The notes beneath the pieces are model-generated. The model had not been told where the DNA came from and made no database searches. It saw only the letters and a program-made list of their open reading frames with translations. From NCBI RefSeq assembly GCF_000340215.1, contig NW_006921542.1:1392267-1456266 (forward strand): DNA of 64,000 nt. The letters run 5' to 3'. Positions 11,741 to 24,281 of this stretch are shown piece by piece. The stretch is from Pseudocercospora fijiensis CIRAD86 (Eukaryota; Ascomycota; Dothideomycetes; Mycosphaerellales; Mycosphaerellaceae). The stretch's first letter is position 1, and every line of letters starts with the position of its first letter. The translations under genes and the position numbers were made by a program.

Positions 11741-12789
11741 TCTGTTTCGGCTTTTGCGTATTCTGCCTCTACCTTTTCGTCTTGCGCTACCGGCCCTCTC
11801 CCCTCGGTCTTAGACGTAGACATATAAAGTATCGTTCAAGCCCTATAGTGCTTGTCCTAATCGAGCGGAGCGACGGCGTAGAGCCTAAGAACAATATTAG
11901 ATTTACGCCTATTACTGCGGTCTATATAGCTATAGTATTAGTGGCTTTATCGCTACCGCTACGAGTCGCTGCATTACTTAAATGCCTTATTACTATCGTC
12001 CTGTGTCTGCGCTAAAGCTAAGTCCTCCTCCTAATAGCGACGCAATCTATCGTTAAACGCCTATTAACGCGCCTGTTCTTCTATAATAGCAATCTAAATC
12101 CGAGTCTCCTTATTAATATTATCCCTAACGTCTATCTTACTACCTTGCTCTTACTACGTGCCTTGCTCTTACTAAGTATCCTATTCGCTATCTATAATAT
12201 TACTACCGCGAAGAAGCGGCGCTTACTAAGACTGTTAAGCTTAACGATTAGCCTAAACGTTGCGCTAGAAGGTCTTATTATTAAGGAATTCGCTAGCGAT
12301 ATGTCGATTGCCGAGTCGATCTTAGTCGGTCCGCTCTATAGCTTTAATACCGCGAGGACCCTCGTAAATAAGTTTATTACGGGCCTCTATATTCCGGAGA
12401 GTATTAGTAAACGCGGTGCCCTTAAGGCGGCGGCTATAGACCTCTATAAACCTGCGAGATAGTTTACTAAATCGTACGAACCGTCCGGGCACTATTAGAG
12501 TCGGTAAAGTGCGCTTAAGGAATAGAATAGAAGCAACTAGAAGTACGGCTTTATCGGACAACTAGCCGCGAGATTCTATTTTAGCAATCTTAAGCAGGTT
12601 AGTATTAAGCTATGCCTCTTCTTATTGCTAGCGCTAACGACGAGCTTCCTCTTAATCCTGTTCGCGTACGCGCTATTACTAAAGGCGGGTTTCTTGCTAA
12701 GCTTATACGGTCTACAGATTACGCCTAGTAGTATTAGGGTCTAGGTGCGGTAGATCTAATAAAAGCATACTACTAGGCGGTACCGTACG

Positions 12790-15700
12790 CTGCTTCTTGC
12801 GACGGATATAGTCCGTATAGCGGTCGATATGTAATTTATATAGCTTGCCTTTAAATCGGTTATAGTTAAAAGGTTCGTCGAAAAGGATATCGTTAAGACT
12901 ACGAAACCGAGAGCATACGACGTATGTTAATATAGGCGTAAAGTCCTTCTTAGAGATATCGAGGACACCCTTATCGAGAGTTATACCTTATACCTTATAG
13001 ATAGTAATAGCGTAGGCGATAGTTAACGGAAACTAAGTGCGAGTATATTAGCTATCGGAACGGTCGTTATACTTCCACTTACGGCGAGATAGTACGATCG
13101 GCACTACCTTAGGCGGTAAGCTATCGATCTCTTAGTTTAGTATCGGTCCGGAATATTAATCTAACTCTACGAGTATAGCTACTAGTAGATCGTTGTCGAC
13201 GACCTCTTACTCGGTACGGGTTGCATCCTTTGCCTATATAACGTTACGAATAGTACCGATTGTCCTATTAACGACGCCTTTCTATACCTAAAGGTTCTCG
13301 GTAACTAATATACGGGCATTAATATAGATCGGGAGTATCTTATACAAGTTACCGCCTGTCTTATAGTCGGCTTAGACTATATAGCGGCTAGTATACTTAG
13401 CTTTAATAGCTTTAATAGGCTACTAATTGTCTCGCATCGATATATAGTTAAGTGTAGCGACCTGCTTCTTATAGCTAAAAAGACGAATTGCGTTTTAGAA
13501 GGCCGTAGGATATAGATACGAGGGATCGCGGACACGAGATACTAGTGTTTACTAGTAATCGATAGTAACCTTGCCTAGTCTAGTACGTAGGCCTTCGAGT
13601 GCGGCTTTAAAAGCTTAGGTAGTAGGATTAGTACCCTACTAGCGTTAAATAATATTAAGCTAGATAGTTTCATTAAACAGATGCTATATATAGCGTCTAA
13701 GAACAACTTTAGGTATATTAGTCTAGCTTAGTCGACTAAAGAGAGGGCGACCTGCGACTAGAAGCAACTAGCTAAAGTTACTGTATATACAGATCGTAAA
13801 GCCTCTAAATAGTAGGGAGGTATCGATATCCGGATTATCTTAGTCCGCCTATAGATAGCTCGGATCTTACTACCCTACCTGTCGTAGTCGCTTATTAATC
13901 TAGTATAGCTTAACTAGATCAATTATCGATTTCTCGTCGATTATAATATATAGGATGTTAGTTATATATACTTAGAAGGCCGACAATGCATTACCCTCGA
14001 GAGGGATGTATTCTTTTATCGTAAGAGGCAACCGGAAAGCAGAATAGATAGTAGAGCCCTTTATACTAAAAGCAGTAGCACTAGTTAGAGCGATTCGTAT
14101 AATCGGATTGCCGAGCTAGTATTGTATAGCACTAGAGGCATCGAATTGTTCTACTAGTCGCTCGATAGTAGAAGAGAGAAGCTCGATTATATAGGATTTG
14201 CTAACGCCCGCCTTGCTATCGATGTTTAGCAAGATAGGATCCGGTATAGTTACCCTATTAATTATCTTATTAGTATAGTTATAGATATGGTTATACTAAA
14301 GTCGCTATTCTAGAGAGAGGCCGTTAACCTTCTACTAGCAGTTAGCAATAGTGCCGATTTTCTAATAAGTACTTCTAGTACTACGCTTGTTCTTCTACTA
14401 ATCCTTAATCTCCGGTCTAAGATTATAGAGCCCGACGTAAGCGGTCTAGTCGTAATCCTTATTAATTTGACGATTGCTAAGGTTGTTAAGATCCTTATCT
14501 TCTTTAGTAGGGTTTCGGTTAGGTATAGTACGTATAAGAAGCTCGCCCTCTACTTCCTCCTCTTTAGGCTTATAGTGTTCCTCCTCGAATAGGTCTTTAG
14601 TTAGGGTAGGGAGGTTGATTCTAAAGTAGTTAAAAGCGTAACCGGTATAGTTGTTTGTGTGCTACTTATATGCGTCTTGCTATATACAGAATTCTTCTTC
14701 CGGATAATCGGTAAAGGTATATAGTAGGTTAGGATATCGACTATCGAAAGGGTAGTATAGGGCGACCTTAGTACGGTAGTAGTCTTCGTAGGTCCTATTA
14801 TCTTCCTATAGATTGCCGTAGTACTTAGGAAAGTAGTTAATAAGACGAGCCTTCGTACGAGGTCGTAGCTTAAACGTTGCAAAGTCCTATCGAGTTAGGA
14901 ACTCGAATAGGGTAAGGTTAGGCCGATTAAGGAGGTTAGACTTAGCGAATTTCGCTAGTAGGATGCTAAGACGATCGATATACTTTAGTAATAGCGATTT
15001 GCCCTATATAACGATCTTACCGACCTGCTTATTATATCGCTTGACTTTAGACTAATGCTATAGAAGCCGACAATCGAAGCTCTATATCGTACGAGAGCCT
15101 TAGGACAAAGATAGACCGAGCAATTAGTAGCAAGCTTCCTAAGTAGAGATATCGCGCTTACCGATAAACTTATTTATTATTTTAGTAAAGAAGGAGACTA
15201 TAGGCCGATTAGAGTTCTAGAGTTGTAGACTAAGCTATTTAGCGATATCGAGTAGTAGTATACTACGCTTCTCGGCCTTGCTATAGTACTTAGTAAGATA
15301 GTCGACAACGGTGCCTTTTAAGATATAGGGAGCGAAGTCGGTATTCGTAAGCTACGCTATCGAGACGGTACGATTGTAGCTATTTATCTACTTGTCGTTA
15401 CGAGGCCCGTTATATATATAGTATCGGGGGTTAAGGTCTCTACTAATACGTAGTTTATCGTAAAGCTCTCGAGGATAGTAGAAGCGGTAAGTACGCGCCC
15501 CTATATCCTTATTCTTCCGCTAGCAGTATTCGTAGCCGCATTTATACCGCTAAACTCGATTGAGGTTTAGTATAAGGAGGTATGCTATATTACGTACCTT
15601 ATACGGCGGTATAGATAATATTATAGGTTCTCCTAGCTATAGACTAGTACGATCCGGGTCTAGCTAGAAAGCAGTAATATAACGACCCTAGAAGGTAGCG

Positions 15701-18100
15701 AGCGCGTTACGATCCGCTTAGGTACTAGATCTTAGAGGCGGAAGTAGCGCCTACTATATATACGGGTCTAGATTATTATCCTTAAGCTAGTATATACCGT
15801 AATTGTATAAACTGCCGCGAGCCTAGAATTCAAACCGGTTCTAATAATCGATAACGCTAAATTTAGGCTTAAGGACGGTTTGCTAGAGGATAGTATAGCG
15901 CCGGAAGTAGTAGTAAGCTACAATTGCCGGGTTGTCTCGTATATTATTACGAGCAATCTTGCGGCGCTAGTGCTTATCGCTAGTAGGGATATTAGGTATA
16001 TGCTTCTATAAAGACTACTACTAGTTATCGGCGGCACTAAAAGTAAGGAAGAGATACGGACTACCTAGAGCTATAACGTAGACCTTAAGTTGCTTACGCT
16101 TACTAATCTAGTAAGCGCGGGTGCCTCGTAGCTTGTCGGCATGTCTTATTAGATCAGAAAGTAGCTTCTTTAACTTATTATCGTTATATAAAGCTAGTGC
16201 GGCCTTTAGATCGTTAAGGGAAATCTCCTAATATTCCGGGTTCTACTAGACTAGGAAGTCGGCGATACGGTTGCTCTACTTCCTTATAGAGGTATTTAAA
16301 GCAATATATCGGAAGCGGGTATATTAAGTAAAGCGTCCGTCTTAATACTTAAGCATATGCTTAATGTATTTATCGTACGATATACTACGCTCTCGGCATT
16401 CTATAAAGTCGCCTACCTCTATTAGATATAGTAAAGGAAACGCGAGCGAGAGGAGGGCAATCGACTTATTAAACTTAGAAAGAGGAACTCGATCGTATAG
16501 AGGGAGAGTTAGGTAGTTCTATAGCGGATCTCCTAGGCTATCGTACTAAGCGGCCTATATACGGAGCTCGTCGTCTTTAGCCTAGCGCTACTCCTCCTAC
16601 TAATTAATAACCTCCTATAACTGTTACCGCTAATCCTTTAGCATCCGGGCTTACGGAAGGGTAGATTCGAAAGGATAGTCGGCGAAGTCCTCCTTATCTT
16701 CGGCTTGCTCTACTTATTTAGAAGAAGGCTACGGAGCCGATATATTAGGAATCGGTAGAGGGATATCTTCCTCGGTATAGTACTAGATATTAATGCGATC
16801 GATTACATTATTATCGACTAGAAGACTAGATAGGCGGTTCTCGTCGATAGCTATATCGGAGTAGCCCTTATAGTTAACTATTAACTATACTAACTACTAA
16901 CGAATAATAGCTTAGCGAACCCGAAAGTCGCGCTTAAATATACGCCTAGTCGTATTATCGCCTTATGCTAGTCGAAGAAGAACGGTCTCTAAATGTTTAG
17001 GAAGTAAGGGAAGTTCTTGCTAAAGCTTGCCTATATCGCGTAGAAAGTTAACTACGTTATTCTTATATCGGTACTACGTGCCCTTAATTAGGCGAAGCTC
17101 GACGTAGATATAGACACGTACGATAAGGATCTCCTTAATTATCGTAAGCTTTAGAAGGTATACTAGGTATTCGCTAGGGTCTATTCGATTGCGGCTCGAT
17201 ATAAGATTAGGCTCTTCGGGTCGCTTGTTACTATCGCGTATTATACGACACTTCTTATAGATATTAAAGGCAGGCGACAGTTTACGATTGTCTAGTTATA
17301 TATTAAACTAACGCTCTTTATACCCCTTCTAAAGCTCTTTATTCTAGTATGTCTCTATCTTCTCCTATTCTAATACCGTAAAGAAGTCGGTAACTAAATC
17401 GTAGTCGATATTAGCGAGAGCTTGCTAACCGTCGAGATCGGTACGTACTTAGATAGGTAGATCGACAGGGTTATTAGTAAGGAAGTAATTGCATAGGTCT
17501 TGCTTATATTAATCGACGCGGATACGGTCGCGCTAGCCGGGTCGAGGCGTACGATATAGTAGAGGCTCGTTATCGTTATTACGGACAATACGGTAAGCTA
17601 TATAGCAATTCTCGAGTTCCTAAGAGCTATTAGGTATACAGAAATCGCGTCGCTTTGTCTCGTATCGGCGAAGGATATACTACTTATACTAATTAGGCTC
17701 GTCGTTATCTCCTTCTATATAATAGTAGTAGACATCGATACTAGGATCGGCCTTAGGGGCATCGAACTTGCGGGCAATAGCACGTAGCTAGTTACAAATG
17801 CTATACTTAAACTAGCGTCGGGCATTGCGAATTAGTAGATTATATAGATCTCTAGTAGGTAGGCTAATATTACTAAAGGCGGAGCTCGGTAAGGGAGGAT
17901 CGCTACTATAATTAGTTTGCTATATTAGTCGAATAGTCTATAAGGACTAAAGAGAATGCCCTGCTAATAGTTGTTCGATAGTTAGCGTAGGAGGAGGATA
18001 TCTACTAGCGCGACGCTCTTGTCGGTATTAGCGAGAGATTGCGGCGACTTAGACACGAGTAGTAGCGGTCGCTACGTCGTTACTACTATATTAACCGCGT
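12790..18100 (-). pseudogene. Helitron Rep/PIF1-type helicase, destroyed by RIP
   Basis: Reading the minus strand through stops gives the fungal Helitron protein. From N to C: a Helitron-like N domain (about 16,150-15,780) including 'GTRAY' and 'KPKFSVIDY'; the region resembling 'NYIAKYCSKAEKRS' (about 15,300); then a PIF1-family helicase with Walker A (about 14,226-14,194, reading KAGVSKS), Walker B 'IIDEKS', and C-terminal motifs 'AITIYKVQG' and 'LTYVVCSR' (about 13,050-12,930). The HUH endonuclease motif at 15,799-15,807 reads Tyr-x-Tyr, because both CAC/CAT codons became TAC. Walker A has Gly to Ser changes. Dozens of TAG/TAA replace Gln and Trp. N-terminal start not determinable; outer limits are approximate. 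It would have nicked, unwound and transferred the element's DNA. Confidence 0.8.
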
Positions 18101-18155
18101 AGACGGAGACCTGCCGTACTAGAAGACTATATTAGAAGCGGCGGTAGGCCTATCG

Positions 18156-18179
18156 AGCCTAAGCCTAAGCCTAAGCCTA
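18156..18179. repeat. Four copies of CCTAAG
   Basis: A short perfect hexamer run, 'cctaagcctaagcctaag' plus one more copy, sits upstream of the Helitron coding region. It resembles but is not the fungal telomere repeat (CCCTAA). Confidence 0.7.
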
Positions 18180-18821
18180 ACGAATATAGCGGGTTGCGCT
18201 TAATTAGATCTCTAGCGGATAGATTAGATAAGGAGGGGATAGAGCTCGAGGGAATAGTAGAGCTCTATATAGGGGAAGGCGAGATAGAAATTAGATTAGA
18301 TATAGCGCCGGCTCGTAGTATTAGTATTAGTGTCTTAAATAGACGGCCGCGCTTATTTAGAGTAAGTATATCGGTATCCTAGTCTATATTGCGAGGATGC
18401 TTTTTAGAGGCAGCTACGTTCTTTTTCTTACTCTTTATATTCGTAAGATAATATCTAAGGTAGTACGCGGTCGCTTTAGTCGTAGTACTAGTACTAGTAC
18501 GAGTAGTACGAAGGCTCTAGAATTAGGTATGCTTCTTACGCTTGCTATATAGCGGATTTGTATAAACTCGACTACTATTAATACTCGGATCGACCTCTTT
18601 ATCGTCGAGTGCTAGATTGTCGATAGCGTCTTTATTACGATCGGGCGGAAGAGTCTTACGCGGGTTACCGTTACCGCTAGGAGAGCCTTATCCGCCTAGT
18701 GCGCTAGTAGCGGCTTACTAACCGAAGTGCTAAACGTCGGCTATATTTAGATTAGGAGGGTAGCTAGAGTTAGCTATAGAAGGAAAGTAAAAGAGGTAGG
18801 TAGAAGTCGCAAGGGGCAAGT

Positions 18822-18890
18822 TAGAAGGTAGAAGGTAGAAGGTAGAAGGCGGAAGGTAGAACGCGGAAGGCGGAAGGCGGAAGGCGCTCT
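18822..18890. repeat. 7- to 8-bp minisatellite (gaaggtag / gaaggcg)
   Basis: Runs of 'gaaggtagaaggtagaagg' grade into 'gcggaaggcggaaggc'. The two variants are alternating arrays inside the Helitron non-coding side. Confidence 0.75.
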
Positions 18891-19009
18891 CTATTTATAG
18901 AACGCTAAGCTATACCGAATTAGGCCTAGAAGGTAAATGCGGCTTCTTATATGTAATAGATTAGACTTGCTATACCTAACCGAGACTCGAGACTTGCATC
19001 GCTCTTAGT

Positions 19010-19260
19010 ACCCTTATTACTTCGTCCGACGTTAGCGTTCCGGACGTATTAAGCGCTCGCTAAGGCTCGACTAAACCGCCCTCTACTTTAGTACTCTTAT
19101 TTATCTAACGTTAGCGTTCCGGACTAGTTAAGTACTCGCTAAGGCTCGACTAAACCGCCCTCTACTTTAGTACCCTTATCTCTTCGTCCGACGTTAGCGT
19201 TCCGGACGTATTAAGCACTCGCTAAGGCTCGACTAAACCGCCCTCTACTTTAATAGCCTC
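19010..19260. repeat. Three tandem units of 79-83 bp
   Basis: 'cgttagcgttccgga' starts at 19,030, 19,109 and 19,192, each followed by 'ctcgctaaggctcgac' and 'ccgccctctactttag'. Copies are almost identical, so the expansion is recent or was homogenised. The array lies within the Helitron. Confidence 0.85.
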
Positions 19261-20056
19261 GTTAGGTATAGGTTTAGCGACTCAATTCGGTTGGCTTCGG
19301 AGGGTAGGTTAGTGTATTAGTTTAGGGCGTACCTAGTAGTATTAATATCGATACTAGCTTAATATTAATAATGCGGCTTCTAGATACAGAATTAAACCCT
19401 TAACTAGTATAGTGTTTAAACCTTACCTACCTGCCTCCCCCTTCTAACTAAGCTATTACCCTAGGCAGCAGCAATAAGGGTATATAATAACACTGCAATT
19501 TACGACCTTTAACTAATAATAATCGACTAAGACGAAGCGTCGCCTAGCTATAACTAGGTAAGGAGTTGTAGTAATCCTTTACGCCGAGTTATTAAGTTAC
19601 GTAGGGAACCTAAGGGATTTAAGCTATTTAATAGTCTTTTCTAAGGCAGCTAGCAGCCTAATAAACTAGTAGAGGTGACTGCCTATTATCTAAACCTAAA
19701 GAAATTAGTTCTCCGGGACAGGTTTTCTATAGCGGCGTTTCTTCGGAAGCGTATAAGGTCGAAGTCTAGTAGGCATATTTACTTAGTTGATTCGTAACGT
19801 GTCTTAAAGGGTCAAAAGCTCGAGGTCTATATCGTGTCCGTAAGAGTAACTCCGGGTATTGCCCGTCTATAGTTTTTTTGCCTTTTAGTATTCTCCGTTT
19901 TTTTTTAACTAAGTCCTTTATGTCTCTAAGTCCTTAATTACTTATCCTTACTCTTCCTTTATGCCTCTTTTACCGTTAAAGGTCGCTATAGATTGTGTTT
20001 GTTTTACTATAGAAGGTCGTTACTTCGTTAGTTACGGAAGAGGCAGGTATAGGGGT

Positions 20057-20245
20057 ATCGTATAGTACTGTTGTCGTATAGTACTGTTGTCGTATAGTGC
20101 TATTGTCGTAGGGCGGTTGTCGTATAGGGCTGTTAGCGTATAGGGCTATTGTCGCATAGGGCTATTAGCGTATAGTGCTATTATCGTATAGTACTATTAG
20201 CGTATAGTGCTATTAGGGGATTGTAGTACTATTAGCGCATTATAG
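20057..20245. repeat. 18-bp minisatellite (ctgttgtcgtatagtg)
   Basis: About ten units of roughly 18 bp, alternating 'tgttgtcgtatag' and 'tattagcgtatag', with C/T and G/A variation between units. The array lies about 300 bp inside the Helitron end. Confidence 0.8.
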
Positions 20246-20627
20246 TATTGCCTTTGTTATAGGACCTAAGGTTAGAGGGCACGTAATAGTAACTTGAATT
20301 GTTAACTAATTATAGCGCGCGCTCGATTTTGCGGGCGTATCTTTAAAATTTAGCCCCCCTACGCTAATACTACTACTACTGCCTCCTTACTACTAATATT
20401 AGCTACGTTATTAGTAGCAATCTGATTTGTTCTCGAGCTCTACGCTAGACTAAACAGACACCTTCTACAACCTTCGTCGTAAGCTCCTTAGGTTGCTCTA
20501 GGTGCCTATTTTTAGTCTATCGCTCCGCTCGAAACATTCTCGCGGCGTTTAGCTACTATAAACTAGTATCGTAACGACGAAGCTCGCATCGCTAATTTTG
20601 AATAGGATGTTTCCTCCGTTGTATACA

Positions 20628-23600
20628 ACTATAGTTGTTGATTACTAATTACTCTATAATTAATAGTTACTATAATCGCTATAACTATAATTATAATTAT
20701 AGAGTCAGTAATTAGTAACTATAATTAGTAATTAGTCGGCTGTTTCTAGGCTATACTAGGGTGTATATTACACCTATAGAAGGTATCAAATTTGCACTGT
20801 TTCTACCTGTTTCTATAGACAATAATATATCCGTAATAGGCGACTTTTATCGAGAGGTAAGTAAATCGAATATAGGTATAGGAAGTCGCTAATTTAGACA
20901 GGTTACCGAGTTACTAGTGCCTTCTTAAGAGGAAGAGCTATTGTTATCGCTATCGCTATTACAGACCTCTAACCTATTAACTATAGCCTTCTTAGTAACG
21001 TAGAGCTATTACCTACAGTTGTTGCTAAAGGATATACTAGCTACCTATCTAACTCTTAGCTAAACCGACTATTGTATTACTCCTACTTAGCTCTACTTCT
21101 AACAAGCCGGTATACTGTCCTTTATCGACGAAGTAGTATAGAATAACTTCGAGTAGTATATCGGAGAGGCGGAAAAGGAAGGCTTATAGTTGCTATATCG
21201 GAGGGTTATAAGGAAGACGACAAAGAGCCTTCGGTATGCTTAGGAGATCGTTAAGAGGGCTAGTAACTACTAAGAGCGTATTACTAATAGCCTTTAGAAG
21301 GTATATAAAGGTATAGAACGGAAGGGCAGGCGGATAGCACTAGGCTCTCGTCGTTACTTCAAATTCGGAAGGAGGTGTATCTACTCCGAAGAGTGCTTTC
21401 TCGGGCTAAAATCGTAGTGTCCGCTACGACAGGTATATTTTAAGGCTCGTATCGATAAGGTACTATACCGTATAATCGATAGCGAGGGTAGTAAGGGCGA
21501 CAATAAGGTTATTATTGTTAATTAGGTATAGAATTAGTCGAAGAATAGTATTTAAGCTTACTATCGCGCCTATAAAGATTGCGTTATATTAGCCCTTAGG
21601 GTCTAGCTAAGCCTAATCGGAAAGCGTCGCTTAGTACGGACGGCAAGGTCCGTACGGCTTAGCCGTACGCTAGCAAACTCAAATCTCGACTTTTATTGTT
21701 TAATTCAAGACAGCTATACCTTCGAGATGCGAGATAACCTCCGTAAGATATATAAACCAACTTAGAAAGTGCTAGAAAATTATATAAATACCTAGGCATC
21801 GAGACGGGAAAGCGACCTACTAGATCGGATACTATTCCGTAAAGATTCGAGCGATCTAAGCGACATTCTAACCTCCGAAGCTAATAAGCCGCCGTCTCTA
21901 ATACTAGACGATAGCTTATTCCTTTAGTCTACCTCGTAGTCCTCGAATATAGTACAGTCGATAGCGATAGCGATACCGATACCGATACTCGCCGAGTTAA
22001 GAAAGAGAAGGAAAGGTAGGAACCGCCTAGATCCGGCGTTATAGGAGTATACGAGAGCACTAAAGGATAGTAAGCCTTTAAAAGTAGATAGAGGCAGGTA
22101 TAAGGTATTCTACTGTAGACACTACAACGATAACGACCCTAACCGGTACGCCTCTAATTCTAGTAACGCGCCTTAGTACCTAGCTAAGAAGTACTTTATC
22201 TTTGTCGGTATTAAGAAACGGAAGCTCGAAGGCAATTATTAATAGAAGAAACAGACATAGATTGACCTCTCGGCGCTATAGAAGAAGTAAGGCGTTATTA
22301 ACTCGGACAAGACTATTAATATCCTATAAGGAGCCGCCGATAAGGACAAGTTTAGGTACGCTCTCGCTCGCTATGCTACAGCTAGCAGCATTCCTTACAA
22401 CGTACTAGTTACGAAGGAATTTAGAGACCTTATATTAGCGGTTAATCCTTACGTAGAAAGCGTACTTCTAAAGAGCTATACCTTACTATATCCTCGTGTT
22501 CTATACAACTTCGAGAGCTAGCGAGAACGAGTTAAGATAGTACTATTAGAAGCACTTAGCTGTCTTCACTTCTATACTAATATATAGAAGTTACAGTACG
22601 GCTATAAGTTCTTCTAGGCGATTAATTGCTAGTATATTAATCTACGCGGTTAACTAGTCTAAATACTGCTAGATTTACTACAACTTCCGCCTAGTTCTTA
22701 TACTAGTAACTTCCTTGCCGAGAGCGTCTTGCCTTGCTTCTCAACCTTCGAGATTGCTAATAGTAGGCTTAGCTAGATAACGACTAATAGCGGCTCTAAT
22801 AATAACACCCTTTGTCTTACTATTAAGCGCTTTATAGACTCGCAAGGCTACTCGTAGAAGAACCGCCGCCTCCGCTATATTAGTTACATTCTCAATCGTG
22901 TAACTATAGCCTTTATATTTACTAAGGACGTAGAGGCCGCTAAAAGTGAGGAATTTGATTAAATAGTGCTTAGCAACGATAGCGACAATATCTCTATATC
23001 GAGGTAGCTCGATATAGACGTAGAGTGCTTCGTTAAATAAGGACTATTACAACGGCTATTTATACTCGCTAAGCTTCTACGGAAGAACGACTATAACAAC
23101 ATCTTCTAAGAGGTCTATAAAGCCTAGCTACAACTGCTATATACAGTGCTAAAGATCCCCGGTAAAACACGCTAGAATAGTTAGCTTCTAATAATAGAAG
23201 AGGCTATTTAAACAAGGCCGATTTTAAACACCTTCTTCGACAGAATGCCGTACCTACGCGAGTTTAGCCTATCCGAGGACGATTAGAAGGTGCTAGCTTA
23301 TATACGGAGGTTTCTTAGTCCCTTTAAAGAGGTCACTCTTCGGCTATAAGGCTATACTGTTACATTCGATATATATTAAGAGTCTATAGAATACCTAAGA
23401 AGCTACTTTATACGCTTAGCTAGCGAGAACGCTTACCGGACGGTCCTTATTAGGTCTATTAATATAGCAAGGACGCTATTCGACAAGTACTATATCCTTA
23501 ACTAAAAGAGCCCTCTCTACGTTACTATAGTATTGCTATATCTAAGCCGACGACTTGCCTAGCTTAGAGGCCGCTCCGTAGTAGACATAGACACTACCTT

Positions 23601-24281
23601 GTTACAGTCTATAGCGCTTTAGAAGGACTATAAGATACGCTTCGGAAATAGCCGTTAACTACTAGCTACGCTATAGCGCTTATTTGAAGGACTATCGGAC
23701 CTCGAGCGCTAGCAAATTAAGTCTCAAACTAACCTAGTTGCTACTAATAATAACCCCTTCGAAGCCTTCATTTATACTAGTCTAATAGCACTGCTACTAG
23801 TTAGCGAGAAGCCTATTCTTATAAGCCCTATCGACTAGTAGGTTTAATAGCGGAAGACCTGCGATCTAGCACTATAGTAACTAGCTATTAATACATTGTT
23901 AGCCTTCGCTATATCCGCTAAGTTAGAGAGGACCTTTAGTATAAGCCGCCGTACTACTAGATAGGACCGTATACGTATAAGTAGCGACTATATTCGTATA
24001 AATGAGTGCTCGAAGAACTAGACAAGAACAGGGGTTGCTAAGGTACTATTAGAACTAGCTATACTAGAAGAGGTAGAAGAAGGGCTATTGCTAGCCTTAT
24101 ATTTAGTCTTAGGTGCTAGCAACAACGACGACGGCTTATAAATCTATCTCCTTCTTAACCCTAAGCATTACTAGGTACTGATTATATAATTACGTGACTA
24201 TAAATACTGATTATTCACTTATTATTAACTATGATTGTGATTACAGGCGCTGACTAGTGAGTACTCAGTATTTAACAACTA
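20628..24281 (+). mobile_element. hAT-family DNA transposon, RIP-inactivated
   Basis: The element contains a hAT transposase frame on the plus strand. Near the left end 'tagttgttgattactaatta' (20,632) matches imperfectly the reverse complement of the right end (24,281 back to about 24,255, 'tagttgttaaatactgag'). The 8 bp outside the ends are TGTATACA at 20,620-20,627 and TGTATGCA at 24,282-24,289. They differ only by a TG to TA change, as expected if the left target duplication was RIP-mutated while the right one lies in unmutated DNA. The left terminal alignment is offset by four bases, so the exact end is tentative. Length of about 3.65 kb is usual for fungal hAT elements. Confidence 0.7.
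22045..24142 (+). pseudogene. hAT transposase with BED-type finger and dimerisation domain
   Basis: Read through stops, the frame shows a BED-type zinc finger at about 22,111-22,195, where the first Cys (22,114-22,116) survives while the second Cys and the following His codons read Tyr. The C-terminal hAT dimerisation motif lies at 23,908-24,000, reading 'SAKLERTFSISRR', which matches the conserved Ser-Ala-x-x-Glu-Arg-x-Phe-Ser pattern. It ends at TAA 24,140-24,142. Protein-like sequence in what appears to be the same element continues upstream to about 21,090, so the true N-terminus is probably earlier. Stops replace Gln and Trp throughout. The family is certain from the C-terminus; the subfamily is not resolved. 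Confidence 0.8.

Larger units (their letters stand above)
11820..20534 (-). mobile_element. Helitron rolling-circle transposon, RIP-inactivated
   Basis: The element is placed by its minus-strand Rep/helicase reading frame (12,790-18,100) and by ends shared with a small copy at 32,185-32,566. The low-coordinate end starts near 'aaagtatcgt', has a short stem (caagc...gcttg), and then 'cgagcggagcgacggcgtagagc'. The other end carries 'gttctcgagctctacgc' at about 20,430 and 'tatcgctccgctcga' at about 20,520. These words are inverted relative to each other but differently spaced, as described for asymmetric inverted ends in some Helitron variants. The non-coding 5' side of the element (18,400-20,530) holds three minisatellites. 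Exact termini and host A/T target bases were not proven. Confidence 0.75.
4960..24281. other. RIP-mutated compartment 1
   Basis: CpA and TpG are nearly absent, TpA is very frequent and CpG is retained, the signature of fungal repeat-induced point mutation acting on C in CpA. Surviving CpA/TpG are mostly in GCA/TGC context. No long open frame exists across 19 kb. The compartment contains tandem arrays, a Helitron and a hAT element. Its right edge is the hAT end at 24,281. Confidence 0.85.

Noticed and set aside
12145..12462. Plus-strand 105-codon frame inside the Helitron
   Set aside because: Lies just beyond the C-terminal end of the minus-strand helicase, starts in mutated DNA, and shows no domain. 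Probably chance openness.
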